From assembly GCF_000165505.1 (NCBI RefSeq), contig NC_014632.1, positions 248,001 through 312,000 on the forward strand: a stretch of DNA of 64,000 nt, read 5' to 3'. Positions 63,896 through 64,000 of this stretch are shown here, one piece after another. The position numbers and the translations under genes are program-made. Below the pieces are notes generated by a model. It did not search any database. It was not told where the DNA came from and was given only the letters and a program-made list of their open reading frames with translations. Source of the stretch: Ilyobacter polytropus DSM 2926 (lineage in GTDB: Bacteria; Fusobacteriota; Fusobacteriia; Fusobacteriales; Fusobacteriaceae). Position 1 is the first letter of the stretch. Every line of letters starts with the position of its first letter.

Positions 63896-63932
63896 AAAAA
63901 AGAACCGAGATGTATTATCTCGGTTCTTTTTT
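63896..63932 (+). terminator. Terminator after the hybrid kinase
   Basis: AGAACCGAGAT pairs with ATCTCGGTTCT and is followed by TTTTT. Confidence 0.9.
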
Positions 63933-64000
63933 AATTGAAAAATACCACATCTTAAAATATTTTAAAAAACTCAATGAAATATTTTAAAAAGTAACCTTTA

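Overview
The window is a contiguous stretch of a low-GC bacterial chromosome with an outer membrane. KdsC and HldD point to lipopolysaccharide synthesis, and there are a beta-barrel protein, two lipoproteins and a rotamase-free Hsp20. Alongside these sit Firmicutes-like genes (SepF, HemZ, a FakA/DegV protein, CBS-type family II pyrophosphatase). That mixture, the AT-rich AGA/ATA-heavy codon use and the small secreted helical proteins suggest Fusobacteriota, perhaps an Ilyobacter/Propionigenium/Cetobacterium-like organism. The assignment is an inference from gene content. I see no rRNA, tRNA, CRISPR array, prophage or complete insertion sequence.

Layout. Positions 1-6.1 kb: a plus-strand operon-like run (U32 peptidase end, pgpA, cinA, XRE-cupin regulator, kdsC, and a FakA-FakB fusion). 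6.1-8.6 kb: a promoter, a 19-bp palindrome, and an orphan PTS EIIA-CBS protein coupled to an ArsB/NhaD-type transporter. 8.7-10.6 kb: birA without a DNA-binding domain, and mnmA. 10.6-14 kb (minus): aconitase-family hydratase and NAD-type isocitrate dehydrogenase. 14.3-14.8 kb: a non-coding element with inverted hairpin ends and a GC-rich folded core. 14.8-18.8 kb: Xaa-Pro peptidase, a GntR regulator with a clear operator, bioB and bioC. 18.9-24.5 kb (minus): der, a YgiQ radical-SAM protein, hsp20, CBS-PPase.

24.5-28.2 kb is the most unusual part: a beta-barrel outer-membrane protein, a divergent MarR regulator whose consensus promoter holds a perfect ATTCG-N4-CGAAT operator, and three tandem near-identical genes for 70-residue secreted helical proteins. 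Each of the three is preceded by the same operator. Three copies of a second motif (core CTCTCGCAAAGTT), each in the loop of a different stem, flank the locus and look like a small-RNA or structured-DNA family. I consider this MarR/small-protein locus the best candidate for an undescribed system.

28.4-43.9 kb: ligA, a Crp-family regulator, secA, a lipoprotein, a nucleotide-clearance cluster (PHP phosphoesterase and DNPH1/RCL-like N-glycosidase), hldD, uppP, pilT, pilC, hemZ, a ComEA-like protein and hslO. 44-52.6 kb: FAH-family hydrolase, putP, phosphoglucomutase and a complete Fe3+-type ABC transporter. 52.9-57.2 kb: hemW, a YggS-family gene that appears to begin with CTG, sepF, a nucleoside-recognition membrane protein and a PP-loop enzyme. 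57.5-64 kb: an acetyltransferase, a cysteine-bearing winged-helix protein, two tandem TtcA paralogues, and a divergent response regulator/hybrid kinase pair. Genes are generally bounded by strong intrinsic terminators, many of them bidirectional.
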